Positions 49,301 to 60,948 of a stretch of DNA of 64,000 nt are shown here, in pieces. Location: positions 620,001-684,000 of the forward strand of contig JBCAML010000003.1 of NCBI GenBank assembly GCA_038503075.1, in the 5' to 3' direction. This DNA is from Gyromitra esculenta. Lineage: Eukaryota > Ascomycota > Pezizomycetes > Pezizales > Discinaceae. Position 1 is the stretch's first letter. Every line of letters begins with the position of its first letter. The position numbers and the translations under genes were made by a program. The notes beneath the pieces were generated by a model, which saw only the letters and a list, made by a program, of their open reading frames with translations, ran no database searches and had not been told where the DNA came from.

Positions 49301-52300
49301 ATTGGTATACAGTACCGGAAAGAGGGGTGTTTTTGGTACCGTATTGTTGGAAAGTGTAGGAATAGGTCGGGATGACTATCGTATTACCTTTGAGAACTCT
49401 GTAGTACTACGGATTTACTCCCGCATTCATGAAAATGATGCACGAATACCGTATCAATTTCACCCACCCCCTTCTTGGTGGTGAGTGCCATCACTGTACT
49501 TCCTCATAGTTTTCTGCTCAATCTTAGTGAGAATGATCGAAACCATATCTTAAATTCTATAATTTACTGTCTTAAAACCGACACGGTCACATACGGTAAA
49601 CTAGCATAATTTAATGTATCTCTGTAACCCGACTAGCTGTGACATGTAGCCGATCAGTAAGCCAGTCGCCTCATACTTCCTGATGGCTTCTAGATCCGTA
49701 CTGTGGGGTTCATCTCAGTGTACTGATACGTAAGCATCATATTATTGAGTTAGTACCGTAGCTTACGGCCATGCCTAATACTGAGCTCGTTCAAGTTAGT
49801 TTTTATATATACCCCACTCTCACCAGCACCACCAGCATTTACACCTACATCCACGAGATGAAAAATAAATAGCGCGATTAGTGAAGAGACGCAGGTACAT
49901 GTACTCTTGTTACACGGATACGGCGGATGCCAAAAACATGTATAGGGCGGCTCTGGCTCAACTCTGGAAAGAGTTGCTCAAACCACATTGCTACCCGTGC
50001 TGAGAGCCAAGCTTACCTACCCTCAGGCCTTCTGGAGGCCGCGCCCAAGACAAACCTTATTTTGATGCCACAACTACTAGCACAGATCAGACCCGGACAA
50101 GTTTAAATCACAAGGGGATCTACTAGCTCGTTATCCTTGACTACCACAGACGAACAAAGCCTGGCTAGGACAACAGGAAGATATCAAAATCCTCACTGGT
50201 TGGATAAGTTTTAAGCCACAAGTTCAACCAGCAGACAGAGAGTTCCAGCTCAGCCCAAATAGCGCAGGTTCTGGTTCCTCGGTCGATGACCATGCAGCGC
50301 TGTCTTACTCGTAATCTCGTAGTGTATTCGGTAGCTGGTTGTGGAGCACATCACAGACAGGGTGCGGGACTAGGTGTAGCAAGTGACAATGATCAACTAT
50401 AAAGTGATTCTGATAGGCAGAGAGCCGCTTCCAGGGTGGAAAATTTCCTCTCTAAGCTAGTTTTCCCTACGTATCCCTATTATCCTCACACGAGGGAGTG
50501 AAACGAGTGGTTGGGGAAGTTGTTAAACACCCACGTAAGTGACTGGCCTGCCTGCGCACCTGGTGCCGAATACACTATAAGATAAGAGCTGACCCTATTC
50601 GCACTTCAGGTTCTGTGTTTGGCTTCCTAGCATCTCTTGATTTGGATCTTGGGAGCGAAATTCTAGAGCAAACGAGGTCCCATGATCACGCCTACATGTA
50701 TGTACATACATGTGGATCCGACCTTCCTTACCATGTAGGAGTTCGTAGTAGGTACATATAGCGGTACGATTTAGACCATTTCCCCTCTCTTGGTGATTTT
50801 TCTATAGATCCGTAGCACAGTAGATGCTTTTTTTATATATTTACTTTTTTTTAATAGTAAGCTGAAAACTTATGGATATTATCAAGATTTCAGTCTGTTT
50901 CCTACAGAGAGAACATCTAGCTAAGCACGTTTGACTGTGGTGAATAGAGAGAGAGGTATTGGATGTACTTGAATATAGTATATCTTGCTGAGGCACGAAA
51001 GCCGATCTACGTCTTCCTCTAACCTTCTAGCATGGTGTTTTGTTCTTCCCCCGTATATCTATCTGCCTAGCATGCTCTTACGGGGCAAACACACCCGAGT
51101 TTATTTCCCGTTAGATAGTTAAATTAGACATCTGCTCCGGTCATTTTTTTGTGACTGCTCGGCAGGTACTGTACAGCTGCAGTAAGCTATTCGCCTGCTC
51201 ATATGTATGCGCGTGTCAGTATTTGTACAGAGGCGACTGTTTGATGAAGCGACAGCAACAAAACTACGCTCAGAAATATGGGCAATTCCTCCATACTCAT
51301 AGCAGAGTTCAGAAAAAGACATGGAGCAAAGGCATGCTTCCCATACTTCTACCTACCCACCCCACCCCTATATCTGAACTTCACTATGTACATAGGGAAA
51401 CTACCCATATTTCAGGGCATTGCATTGCAGCTGCAGCTATATGTCGCTCCATTAAACGACCCCACTGCAACACCAAGCCACACACCGACCTTGGACTATC
51501 CAGATCACAAGTCGCATAACATCGCTCATATATCAATATCTAATATTCGGTGATTTAAGGGTCAAGTCAAGAGCCTTCTTAAAAGGAAAGTAAACCCTAG
51601 GACCCATATATTATTTATTTTTTACCATACCAGCTGATCTTATAGGTTTGACTGATCGAAATCCCATCTCCTCCCTGCACGTCCGCGTGGCCCTATTTCC
51701 AACCCCTTAATTCTTGTGTCTCTCGAACATGTACACTCCACCCCATCTTAACTTTAAGATATCAGGCATCCCCCACATGTGACCATGTATTCGGGAACCC
51801 TTCGTCTATGCGCGCTGAAAATTGATCAAGAGATCGTCGCCCCTCCCGCTTATAGTTATATCTTATCAGAGATGCAGAGGGGACTACAGTTTCCAGCATG
51901 AAGGGCCGCCTTAACAACGTGGGAGAACTTCCAATAGTCGATAAGAAATTAAGGGCTCCTGAGATGAACTGGTGATGGGGGGGTTCTCCCCTAGTGCTGA
52001 TGGTTGGCAATAGATCCTTCAAGGGAAGACATCGAAATGACCGAAACTAGTTTCTATATTGGTATGGCTATGGGTTTGCTGGAGGGACGTATATTCGAAA
52101 AGCTAATCGTACACGACAAACTACATGAATTTTTTCGGAGCACATATACGATGTGCATTCTGTGCATCTTTTTTTGGTTCCGGTGACACGGTCAAGGACA
52201 CAAGGGCGGGTACAGACTCCGGTTTTATATTCCATCATGCGGAAAGCTTGCATTGATGGTTAAGTACATCAGTAGTTCGAGGCGTTTAGCCGCCAGCAGC

Positions 52301-53140
52301 TCGACTTTCTCTATCACTCGGTTACAGGATACGGGACTCGTCAGCAAGCGATGGAATCTGATCATTGACATTGCTGCATTGCTGTTTATTCTGAACCTGA
52401 GGACTGGCTGAGCGGTTGGATGCTCCGGGCTTTCTATGTTTTAATTTACCTAATAGTACCTGCATTTCTCCTGTGCTCCACTATGAATAGGTACGAATAG
52501 CCTTGTTACACGATCTGATTAATATGCGCGAGCTGCCGGGTAAATCCGAAAGTTGCCCTATTTGGATTTGCAAGGCTGTCGGCCTGGCGACTGATTACTC
52601 TGATTACTCTTCGCCAGACCCTGAGAAATGCTGGGGAAACACCAAAAGCCATCTCATCCTGGGGTGCAAACCCGCAAGACGTGGAGGTGGGTTGTTGACA
52701 AATCCAACACGGGGCTACCCCACACCATTCCAGATTGGATGGCCGTCCCGCTTCCGCGTTGCCATGGCGGCCAACTGAACCCGGATGTCGCCGGAGCGTT
52801 CAACTCGAGTGGTGGGGGGATCTGGGCAGCAACAAAGGAAGGCAGGCCGAGCCCCTCCTTCACTCCACCAGTTTCTTTTGCTCAAGAGTTTTGCTTCCTT
52901 CTTCACATCCATCCTACATCCAGTGCTGTTTCTCGCTACACACAGCAGCCATCGTGGGCTAACTATAAACGACTGTCTGAGAAAAGCGGATCTGCTCAAG
53001 CCTGACCCTGCTTGATCTAATCTATCTGCCGTCTTGAACTGAAGCAGAGCAAGGCCGGCCGTCCACGTTCACTTTTTCCCGCCCCACTGTACCCAGCTCA
53101 ATCAAAACCGCACCCGCTGCACCCGCGACCAGCGGCCAAG
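46347..53140. other. Gene-poor block, second part
   Basis: 6.8 kb with no recognisable gene, tRNA or transposase. It is dominated by short TACATGTA-like palindromes and mixed-composition DNA. From about 52500 the sequence becomes more GC-rich, which probably marks the promoter and 5' UTR of the downstream bZIP gene. Confidence 0.45.
46797..50700. repeat. Cluster of nine TACATGTA palindromes
   Basis: The octamer occurs at 46797, 47767, 47776, 48338, 48720, 48841, 49286, 49896 and 50693 (start positions). Near-variants such as CGTACATACACGTATG also occur. A given octamer is expected about once in 64 kb by chance. Its role is unknown; I list it as a dispersed short repeat. Confidence 0.7.
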
Positions 53141-53329
53141 GTATGTACCCTAACGCTTCTCCTTCTCCCCACTAAGCAGGCGCCGCGCACTACAATCACC
53201 CCCTCCTGGCCCTCTTCTCAATTATTACTCAGCTCGAGATCCCACCTGTTGTCGTTCCATCAGATCAACTTCATCAACTTCGAGAATCATCCATCCTCGC
53301 TCAGAGCACACAACTAACTTACCCTCCAG
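53141..53329 (+). other. 5'-UTR intron of the bZIP gene
   Basis: GTATGT donor at 53141, ideal branch site ACTAAC at 53313-53318 and CAG acceptor ending 53329, nine bases before the start codon. Inferred from splice signals only. Confidence 0.6.
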
Positions 53330-53338
53330 ATAGCGACT

Positions 53339-54322
53339 ATGGCGAGCAGCTATACCCCTGGTGGACGCCATATCTTTGACTATCTGAACGTCATACGCCG
53401 TGATGAGTCTCCCTACGAAGACACCTTTGACCCTAGTGATCTCTCGCACTACACCGAGGCCAAGTTCTTCGACTTTGATATGGGGCAGCCAGCCGAGGAG
53501 ACTGCAGCAAAGAAGGATATCACTAGCATGGGAAACGCCGCTGCTATTGCTTCTATCGATTTAGATTTGAAGGGAGGGAAGATGGATTTTTTCGGTATGG
53601 TAACCCAGTTTTTCTTTTCTTCTCTTCCCCAGAGAAAAAAAACGCCGAGCAGTCCGTCGCAGGGCAACCCCGCCTCGCAGAAACCCCTCCCCCACATTTT
53701 CGGGAGGGCCCGCGTTTCTTGTCACAGCATCTCCCTCCCCACATTTCAAACAATCTCAATTGGTTGTTAGGCTTGGAGGCTCGATGGATTTTCGATGGAC
53801 TAATCCTTTAGACTTGTAGATTTCGATAGCTTTGACTTCCAAACCTTTGGTGGTGGGCCGAATGTAGTCCCAACCCTCTCCACCACTACCATAGTGCAGC
53901 CTCCCGCCATGGCCCCAATCCCACCTAGCACATCTTCCGCCTCTTCTTCCCCAGCCCCTTTCTCGCCTGGTCCCACAAGAGCCCCTAAACGGAAGACCTC
54001 TCAGGAGCCTTCCGTACAGCCTGATAGCTTTGAAGAAGCCTCGCGTCTTGCTGCCGAGGAAGACAAGCGACGCCGTAACACGGCTGCGTCGGCACGTTTC
54101 CGTGTGAAGAAGAAACAGCGGGAGCAAGCCCTCGAACGCACAGCAAAGGAAATGACCGATAAGTGTTCGGCGTTAGAACAACGCATCAATCAACTAGTGA
54201 TGGAGAACAAGTGGCTGAAGAACCTCATCACCGAGAAGAACAATGCTGAAGATGCAAGCGAGCTGCTCGAAGCGAGGTATTCAGAGGCTGTTGCTAATGG
54301 AGACGTCTCGATGGACGATTAG
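53339..54322 (+). CDS. CYS-3/MetR-like bZIP transcription factor
   Basis: Activator of sulfur-assimilation genes in Neurospora (CYS-3) and Aspergillus (MetR). Two exons, 53339-53594 and 53820-54322, give 252 residues. The basic region is KRRRNTAASARFRVKKKQRE at about 168-187, with the bZIP signature N172-x7-R180, followed by a leucine zipper to about residue 230 (AKEMTDKCSALEQRINQLV, then ENKWLKNLI). This basic region is nearly diagnostic for the CYS-3/MetR/Zip1 group. The N-terminal half is acidic and then Pro/Ser-rich, fitting an activation domain. The coding intron is 225 nt, long for this window, with a GGACTAATCC branch. The leader is itself spliced. Assignment to sulfur control rather than another bZIP role is by family. 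Confidence 0.87.
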
Positions 54323-55071
54323 TTAGACGGGGTACCTTTTTTTTTCCTTACTGGTACGGGTCTTTCTGGCAAAAGGTGGGGGTGGGGGGAGGGAGTTGAT
54401 GGAGGCTGTTTTGAAATTATTTTTTCACCCGCAAGATTTTTTTCCTATTTATTGGTTTTTATTTTTATTTGTTTTTTACTTGGTAGTAACACTCATCGAT
54501 GCCGTGAGTGGTGCGGACGGTGAACGCCGTTTATGCCTTGATGTAATGGTTGTGGATTAGGTCTCTTGTAAGTTGGATAAACAACATCGTTAGAGAGAGA
54601 GGGGAGAAGCTGAGCGATGATGTTGCCTGTTTAATTTTGCAAAACCTATGAATCGATCAACAATGAAGACTGCTGCACAGGTTTTAACGTTAGCGGGGAA
54701 AAGATTGGATGAGGGCTCCAATGAAATGGAGCATCCTGTTTCAAATTGATAAGAGCGTCGTCGATCAAGCAGGCGGATGAAGTCTCTGGGCCTTCTCGTG
54801 ATGGTCTGGGCCAGTCCGGTTCTAAACGGTTATCCAAGGCCGAGGTTTGGTTAGAGGTTGCGTGTAGCCTGGAGAATAAAGATAAAAGTGATAGCGATGC
54901 GGGACATCTCACCGCCACCATAGTAAAAGCCCCCTGGTTAAAAAAAAGTTTTACCGAGAGAGCTTAAATGGACGTCGAGATCGAGAGCCCCCCCAGTTCT
55001 CAACCCTAATAAAGTTAACCCACCAAGTCACCTCGCGGAAAAAATAATAATCTCCAGCTTCTCTTTCGCAA
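54323..55071. other. Intergenic region bZIP-BCD1
   Basis: T-rich and G-rich 3' flank of the bZIP gene followed by the BCD1 promoter. No gene seen. Confidence 0.45.
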
Positions 55072-56588
55072 ATGGCCGAACCCACCCCAATCACACCGAC
55101 AACCGACACGGCCCTCCTCTCTGACCTCTGTCCCTTCTGCAACGAATCTCCCCCAAAATACCGTTGCCCCGCTTGCGACGCCCGCACCTGTAGCCTTAAA
55201 TGCTCCAAACGGCACAAAGCATACAAGCAATGCAATGGCACACGCGACCCCACAGCCTACATCAAACGAACCAAGCTGGCGACACCGACTGCACTGAATC
55301 GCGATTACAACTTCCTAACGGGCGTGGAGAGGGCGGTGACGAGGGGCCCTGAAGTACTAAAAGAAAACGACGACGAGCAGGAAGGGGGGAAAGTAGCGGA
55401 GCTGAAAAAGAAACAGGCGACGCAGGCCAGAGAGGCATGGATTGACAGGAGTGGGGTTGTGGTGAGGAAGGCGCCCCAGGGGATGAAGCGGAGCAGAGAG
55501 AACAGAACCGATGTTGTCAAGTATGCATCTGGCACGCCATTTCTCCCCTCCCGCGCCCTCCGCGCTCCGTTTCCGTTTGGGCTGACGGGAAGCCGTGATA
55601 GGACGAAGAAGGCGCGGTTGCTGCATTGGACTGTCGAGTGGATTTTATGCCATGAGGGGAATAAGAGGATTTTGGACGACCGGTGTGGCTCCCTCCTTCT
55701 CCCTCACCTTCTCCCTCCCCCCCTTCGCCCTTTATTGTTGTCACCCTCTTTTCTTATTATTATTTATTTTTATTGTGGTCGTTTGCTGATCGGTGGAGGA
55801 GTGGTGGGTGAAAAAAAAGTGTTATGGAATCTTCGAGGCTCACGAATGCTTTCTTCCATCCGAATAATAGCGAATCACGAAAGAAATCAAAGGCGGAAAT
55901 GTCAAGGACTAGATTCTACCTCAAAAAGGTTGGGACGCAGGCGAATAGGCCTGCGTTGATACCCCTGAATCCTGCAGCAGAGCTGAGGGATTGTATCAGA
56001 GGGAGGACAGTAGAGGAGTACCCAACCATCTATGTTACTACGGATGAAGAACATCCGGAAGGCTTTGATATAGACCCAAGTATTGCTGCCAATGCTGAAG
56101 GGAAGCTGGAGGTACTAGAAGAGACTAGTACCGGTAATGCTGTTGTGAAGCTAGATAAGTTAGAGGAGCTTGTGACGGGAGGCTTCGCACAGAAACCTGA
56201 GGAACCCAAGCAGGACGGCGTGGGAGATGTTGGCACAGAGGTAGAGGCATCGTACAGAAAACCAAACGGGGTTTCTAGTGGCGTGGCTACAGCCAGAGAG
56301 GGAGTTAATTCGATCAAGCGTGTTGACGAGAATATTACGATTAACGGTGATGAGGTGGTTGATCTTTTACCCGATCAGGAAAACAGTGGGCGCTCTGGTG
56401 AGGATACGACCATGGCTCAGGAGGAGCTCCTTCAAGGAGCACTCCTTGAGCTTGTAGGGGCTAATGGCGTTGGGGTGGAAGATACGTTGGGGAGAGTAAG
56501 TAATGATAGGGGTTCTATCAAACCTGGAGCTGAGCTAGCAGAGGAACAGACAGTGTTTGAGAATAGAGCAAAACCAAGGGAATTATGA
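55072..56588 (+). CDS. bcd1: Box C/D snoRNP assembly protein Bcd1 (HIT zinc finger)
   Basis: Nuclear factor needed for box C/D snoRNA accumulation, homologous to yeast Bcd1 and human ZNHIT6. Three exons, 55072-55520, 55593-55682 and 55820-56588, give 435 residues. The HIT zinc finger occupies about residues 20-54, with Cys at 20, 23, 32, 35, 40, 44 and 54 and His at 48. Conserved later pieces are APQGMKRSRENRT, LLHWTVEWIL and LTNAFFHPNN, and KSKAEMSRTRFYLKKVGTQA. The last 150 residues are acidic and not conserved. The first intron (55521-55592, 72 nt) is a multiple of three and stop-free; removing it brings the conserved blocks together. The second acceptor follows a run of eight A's. RPS8 lies downstream. 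Confidence 0.87.
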
Positions 56589-57533
56589 TAGTTTGCTCGT
56601 AGATGTAACTTCTAGAGATTTATAATATTTCTTGTATCCTACCTAGGCGTTCATTAAATACTGGCAAGGTGAATGTTACTATCACACAATCTACTGTATT
56701 GACTGACGCAACCAGTAGCCCCACATCACGCCTTCGTGAGTGTAACGCACTGTTCCGCCTTATTCAGTACTTCGGAATTATATAACAGAGCCCGAGTTTT
56801 TGGCAGTTCTATGTGCTGTCGGAATGGGGGGCCGTTTTTCACACTTAGTAGACAGGCAATAGGCGGCCAAACACAGGGGAGTAATCGTGTGGAGAAAAAG
56901 GGACCGCCGCCCCCGGTATGCGTTGTGTGAGATGTCGTGATCGAAACCCCTGCTTACATGTAGTTTTGTGGCTGGGGTATGGGTATGTGGGGAACCCAAT
57001 GTTACCGTGCCTAGAATCACAGGCCATCACTCCCTGGGCCAGGGTTGGGTTCTTGTCCCAAAGCAAAGCAGCAGTCACACGCCAAGCCTCCCTCTCTCGC
57101 CACACACAAACATCCGCAACAACCCACCCAAATTGGCATTTTCGCATCGTGAATTCCACGACAACAAACGACCACCCAACGCCCCACCAACACGACTAAC
57201 GAAAGAGCACCCTACAGCTCACGACTAAATAATCCCCCGTTAGGTACTCCGCTGAATTTCCTATACGTTCCCCTTTTTTTTGAAGCAGCAGATGGATTGG
57301 GTTTGGGGGAGGATGATAGGGTGGGAGGTTTTGGACATGTGTGGAGATGGAAATTTGAGAATCGCTTCGGAATTGAAGATTATCGAATTTACAGATTTCG
57401 AAAACCTATGGCCGGAACCTTCTATCATCCTTTGCATCCTCCCACTCTCTCCTTCGCTGCAAATCTTCTTCTCCACCTAGATCCACAGCTGACACGGAGC
57501 CAACACATATAGTCTTCCTAAAAATCAGCAGCA
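56589..57533. other. RPS8 promoter region
   Basis: About 950 bp. Contains one TACATGTA (56955-56962) and a C-rich stretch with CACGACAAC at 57157-57165, similar to the CGACAAC element reported near ribosomal-protein genes of filamentous fungi (my recollection). Long C/T-rich leader before the RPS8 ATG. Confidence 0.4.
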
Positions 57534-58478
57534 ATGGGTATTTCTCGTGACTCCCGCCACAAGCGCTCTGCCACTGGTGCTAAGCGCGCCACCTACCGCA
57601 AGAAGCGTGCCTTCGAACTCGGTCGTCAGCCTGCCAACACCCGTATTGGCGGAAAGCGTGAGTAGTCTCCATGACTTTCACGCGTAAACCCTTCTCCACT
57701 AGTCACAAAAGGCGTTGTTTGGGTGGATCTTCATTGATCCCTCATCTTGCTATTGTTTCTATGAGAAGGAGGCCCCCGCTCTCTGCAGCGGGCGGTAGTA
57801 TGGATCTTCCTGATCCGGATATGTTTTTGGAGCCCGTATACTGAGGGAGTGTAATATTGGTTAGGTATCCACATTGTCCGCACCCGTGGTGGTAACAGGA
57901 AGTTCCGTGCGCTCCGCTTGGACTCTGGAAACTTCTCGTGGGGATCTGAGTCTATCAGCAAGAAGACCCGTGTTATTGCCGTCGCTTACCATCCCTCCAA
58001 CAACGAGTTGGTCCGTAAGTATCCCCACATACATTCACTGTGCTGTGCTGTATAAAGAAGAGCTCTGACAGAGTTTTTATAGGTACCAACACTTTGACTA
58101 GATCTGCCATCGTCCAGATCGATGCAGCTCCTTTCCGTCAATGGTATTTTCTCATTCCGAATTCTTATATAAAGATGTATAATTCTAACAAACTCTAGGT
58201 ATGAGGCCCACTACGGCATTCCTCTTGGTAAGCGTCGTGGCCCCAAGGCCGCCGAGGCTGAGACCAAGGAGGTCGTCGCCAAGTCCAAGTCGGTTGAGCG
58301 CAAGATCGCTGCCCGCCAGGCCACTTCTAAGGTCGAGAGTGGCCTTGAGTCCCAGTTCGCTGCTGGTCGTATCCTTGCCTGCATTGCTAGCCGACCGGGA
58401 CAGAGCGGCCGTGTCGATGGGTACATTTTGGAGGGTGAGGAGTTGAGCTTCTACCAGAGGCAGCTCCACAAGAGGTAG
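57534..58478 (+). CDS. rps8: 40S ribosomal protein S8 (eS8)
   Basis: Component of the small ribosomal subunit. Four exons, 57534-57657, 57865-58014, 58083-58143 and 58199-58478, join in frame to 204 residues, the standard eS8 length. Hallmarks are [52 protein letters not shown] and the C-terminus [18 protein letters not shown]. Intron 1 is 207 nt, three to four times the length of introns 2 and 3 (68 and 55 nt), and contains three perfect stem-loops. The codon choice is strongly C-ended, as expected for a highly expressed gene. Confidence 0.97.
57725..57816 (+). other. Three stem-loops in RPS8 intron 1
   Basis: GGATC/GATCC at 57725-57740, CCCGCT/AGCGGG at 57775-57792 and GGATC/GATCC at 57802-57816, with loops of 5-6 nt. 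A CTGA follows at 57841, but no box C (RTGATGA) was found, so I do not call a snoRNA. Confidence 0.4.
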
Positions 58479-59112
58479 ATCAAAATAAAATAACTTTAGG
58501 GAATCTTGTGTGGGCGTTAAATGGAAATATAACAAAAAAAGATATTTCTTTCTCTCCTGTTGATACTCGCTTTTTATATTAAACTCTGGGGCGTTTTTAT
58601 GCATCATATTTTGACACCATGCCTGATCTCCCTGGGCATGCCTGGTGAATCCGGGGGTAATTGGAGCACATGTAGTGACTTGGTTTGCTGCTGTTTACTA
58701 CGTAGCTTAAAAGTAAAACACGGCACATAGGTTCACCTAAGTAGTGTTGTATCTAAACCCTGCGCGTAGCCTTCCCCGGGTGCTATTCCAGTAACGTAGA
58801 CAAGCGCTCTATTCTCTAGTGTTAGATATAGGTGTATACGGACGTGCCGGGCGTATGGATGAATTATGGTCAGATTCCTGCCACACTGCTCCTTTGAAGT
58901 CTAACGAATAGGTAGGTGTGAATTCGTTAGTTTTCTACTCTAGGGAATTGTATAATTATATATTCCGATTAAGCCTAGCGGCAGAACTAATTTAGTTCGC
59001 TACTCTACCTACCCCGGCATGTGCTACTAACTTATATTTAAACCGAAACTCCCCAAAACACATCCTACTACCTACATGTACCTCTCTCTACATGTACCTA
59101 CATACTTCATCC
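58479..59112. other. Intergenic region after RPS8
   Basis: AT-rich 3' flank. Two TACATGTA octamers occur 16 bp apart at 59073 and 59089, just past the 3' end of the minus-strand gene at 59113. No gene seen. Confidence 0.45.
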
Positions 59113-59681
59113 CTAGGTTTCCGCTACCAAGCTCATCCTAATATTCAGCGGACTTATCCCGGCCATTTTCATAACCTCCTTCAGGTCCCAGTCCTCCGTG
59201 ACCGCCAAGACTCTGCCCGAAATGGCGTACCACATGAAGATCGTCTTCCCTGCCGCTATCTCCGCCTGCATAAAGTAGCTGTCCCGCCGGTCTGTAAGGA
59301 TCGGGCGCACGTTTTTGTAGCCGAGTTCTTCGAGCGCTTCAGACAGCAGGCGCCCGGGCGCAAAGTATTCGGCGATGTTCAGATCGGCTCGTTTGTTGGA
59401 CCACCCTTGCGGCGTGGGGATCTTGAGCTTCGAGAGATCGACAAAGTCGGTATCTGAGGAGGTCTGTAACCGTAGTTAGCCGGGCTGGGGAGAGAGACGA
59501 AGGGAGAAGGGGGCTAGGGGGAGGTTATGGAGCCTGCGCCAGACATGGTGGTTGTGGGAGGGTGCTGGGGGGAGAGAATATCAGTAACGGCTGGAGGGGG
59601 GGGGGAGATACCTGGGAAACGTCCTCGACGATATGAGGGCTGTGTTCGGTGGACTTTGTGAGCTGGGATGTTTCGTCGCAT
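59113..59681 (-). CDS. Hypothetical protein, about 136 residues
   Basis: Unrecognised. The main exon (59453-59113) encodes 113 codons of globular-looking sequence with good codon use: DTDFVDLSKLKIPTPQGWSN, NIAEYFAPGRLLSEALEELG, DRRDSYFMQAEIAAGKTIFM, ending NIRMSLVAET. I favour a first exon at 59681-59612 (basic, starting MRRNIPAHK) joined through a GTATCT donor and a TCAG acceptor at phase 1, because other upstream frames hit stops or the wrong phase. The intron would be about 158 nt. The first exon is much less certain than the second. No motif suggests a function; no signal peptide or membrane helix is seen. Confidence 0.5.
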
Positions 59682-60948
59682 CTGATGTGGGGGAATTATT
59701 GTACTCTAGTGCCCCCACCTTAAGGGAAATGGGGTGCAGCTGTATCCACGTTGACGCCTTAATTGCTCCCATGGACATATATATCAACGAATTGTAGCAT
59801 CACCAATATCGGGGATGTGTGTCGGGCTGCGCGTAGAGTAGAGCTCAGGACGCACTGGACGCAGCGATTTTGGTTCTACTTCTGGACGTACGAGAGAATG
59901 GATCCGCGCCTGGTACGCCCTACGCCCTACGTACAGTCTCTTCTGCACGTACTGGATGGGTGTTGAAGCCTCATGGTCACGCTTGTGTCACGCTGCCTCT
60001 AGAGTTTTGGATAGGTGCGAATCCGTCAATTTTTTAGAGGACTGCTAATCTATATACATATATCGCTATCTGCTCTCCGCTCTGCTCTCCGCCCCCCCCC
60101 CCAACTCGCTCATCCATCCAACCCGCAATCGAACAGGCGGCATATGGTCGTCGCTAGAGCAGTGAATAGGACAGCCAATAAATAGAGCGTTGAATAGCCA
60201 TGATATGGGCGTTGCCAAGGTAGTTAATAGGGCGGCCAAATATGCATCAAGCAGGTAGTATATGTAACTCATTATGGCAGTCGATTCTGCAGCTAAATAG
60301 GTGGTATACGGGGGGGATCCTGTTATTAATGGCAGTACATGGAGGCCCTAGGGGGATCAACATGGTAGTCGAACGAGTGCCGTGTGGGCCAAATACTCCC
60401 TAGTAACCTGTTAGCAAAGTTTTACATATAACTGAGAAAGGTGGTTACGCAGGAGGATTCTGACTTTTGGTTACCATCTACACAGCGTAGGATCTATAAT
60501 GCTGGACTTTTATAGCATAGAGTAAATGTACTCGGGCGTCATGCATTGGGCATTTGACACACCTGGCACTTCAGAGAATGGAAGAACTCATGACTTCGTT
60601 TCACAGATAATTTTCACCAGCGCAAGAAGACTACTAAAGTTTTGGAATGCCCTGGACGATGCCCTGAACGAAGTGACGGGTCTAGTGAGATCTCACTGGC
60701 GGCTCAAATACTCCGGTTGAATCGCGGTTTGACCCGCACTCTATCCCCGGCCTCTCACTCTATTTGCACAACCACGAGGTACGGGACCGATGCAGCAAAC
60801 AGTTGCTTGCTGGTGCAGAGCAGGGAAGCGTTTGCAGGGTTAGGGCTTCAGGGGTATGTTAGATCCTCACGCTTGGCGTATGTTGAGCCCCATAAGCTTG
60901 CGCGACAGCTTGAAGCCTTGCCCGGGACTTCCACGTCCATAACACACC
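59682..60948. other. Intergenic region before the SNF2 gene
   Basis: Contains a poly-C run near 60092-60102 and loosely repeated units of the form GTAGTTAATAGGGCGGCC between about 60158 and 60250. No conserved frame seen. Confidence 0.4.

Noticed and set aside
52503..53015. Overlapping frames upstream of the bZIP gene
   Set aside because: Several frames overlap on both strands in GC-rich DNA; this fits a promoter and leader rather than coding sequence.
57658..57864. Box C/D snoRNA in RPS8 intron 1
   Set aside because: A CTGA is present near the 3' end, but there is no RTGATGA box C at the matching distance and no terminal stem.
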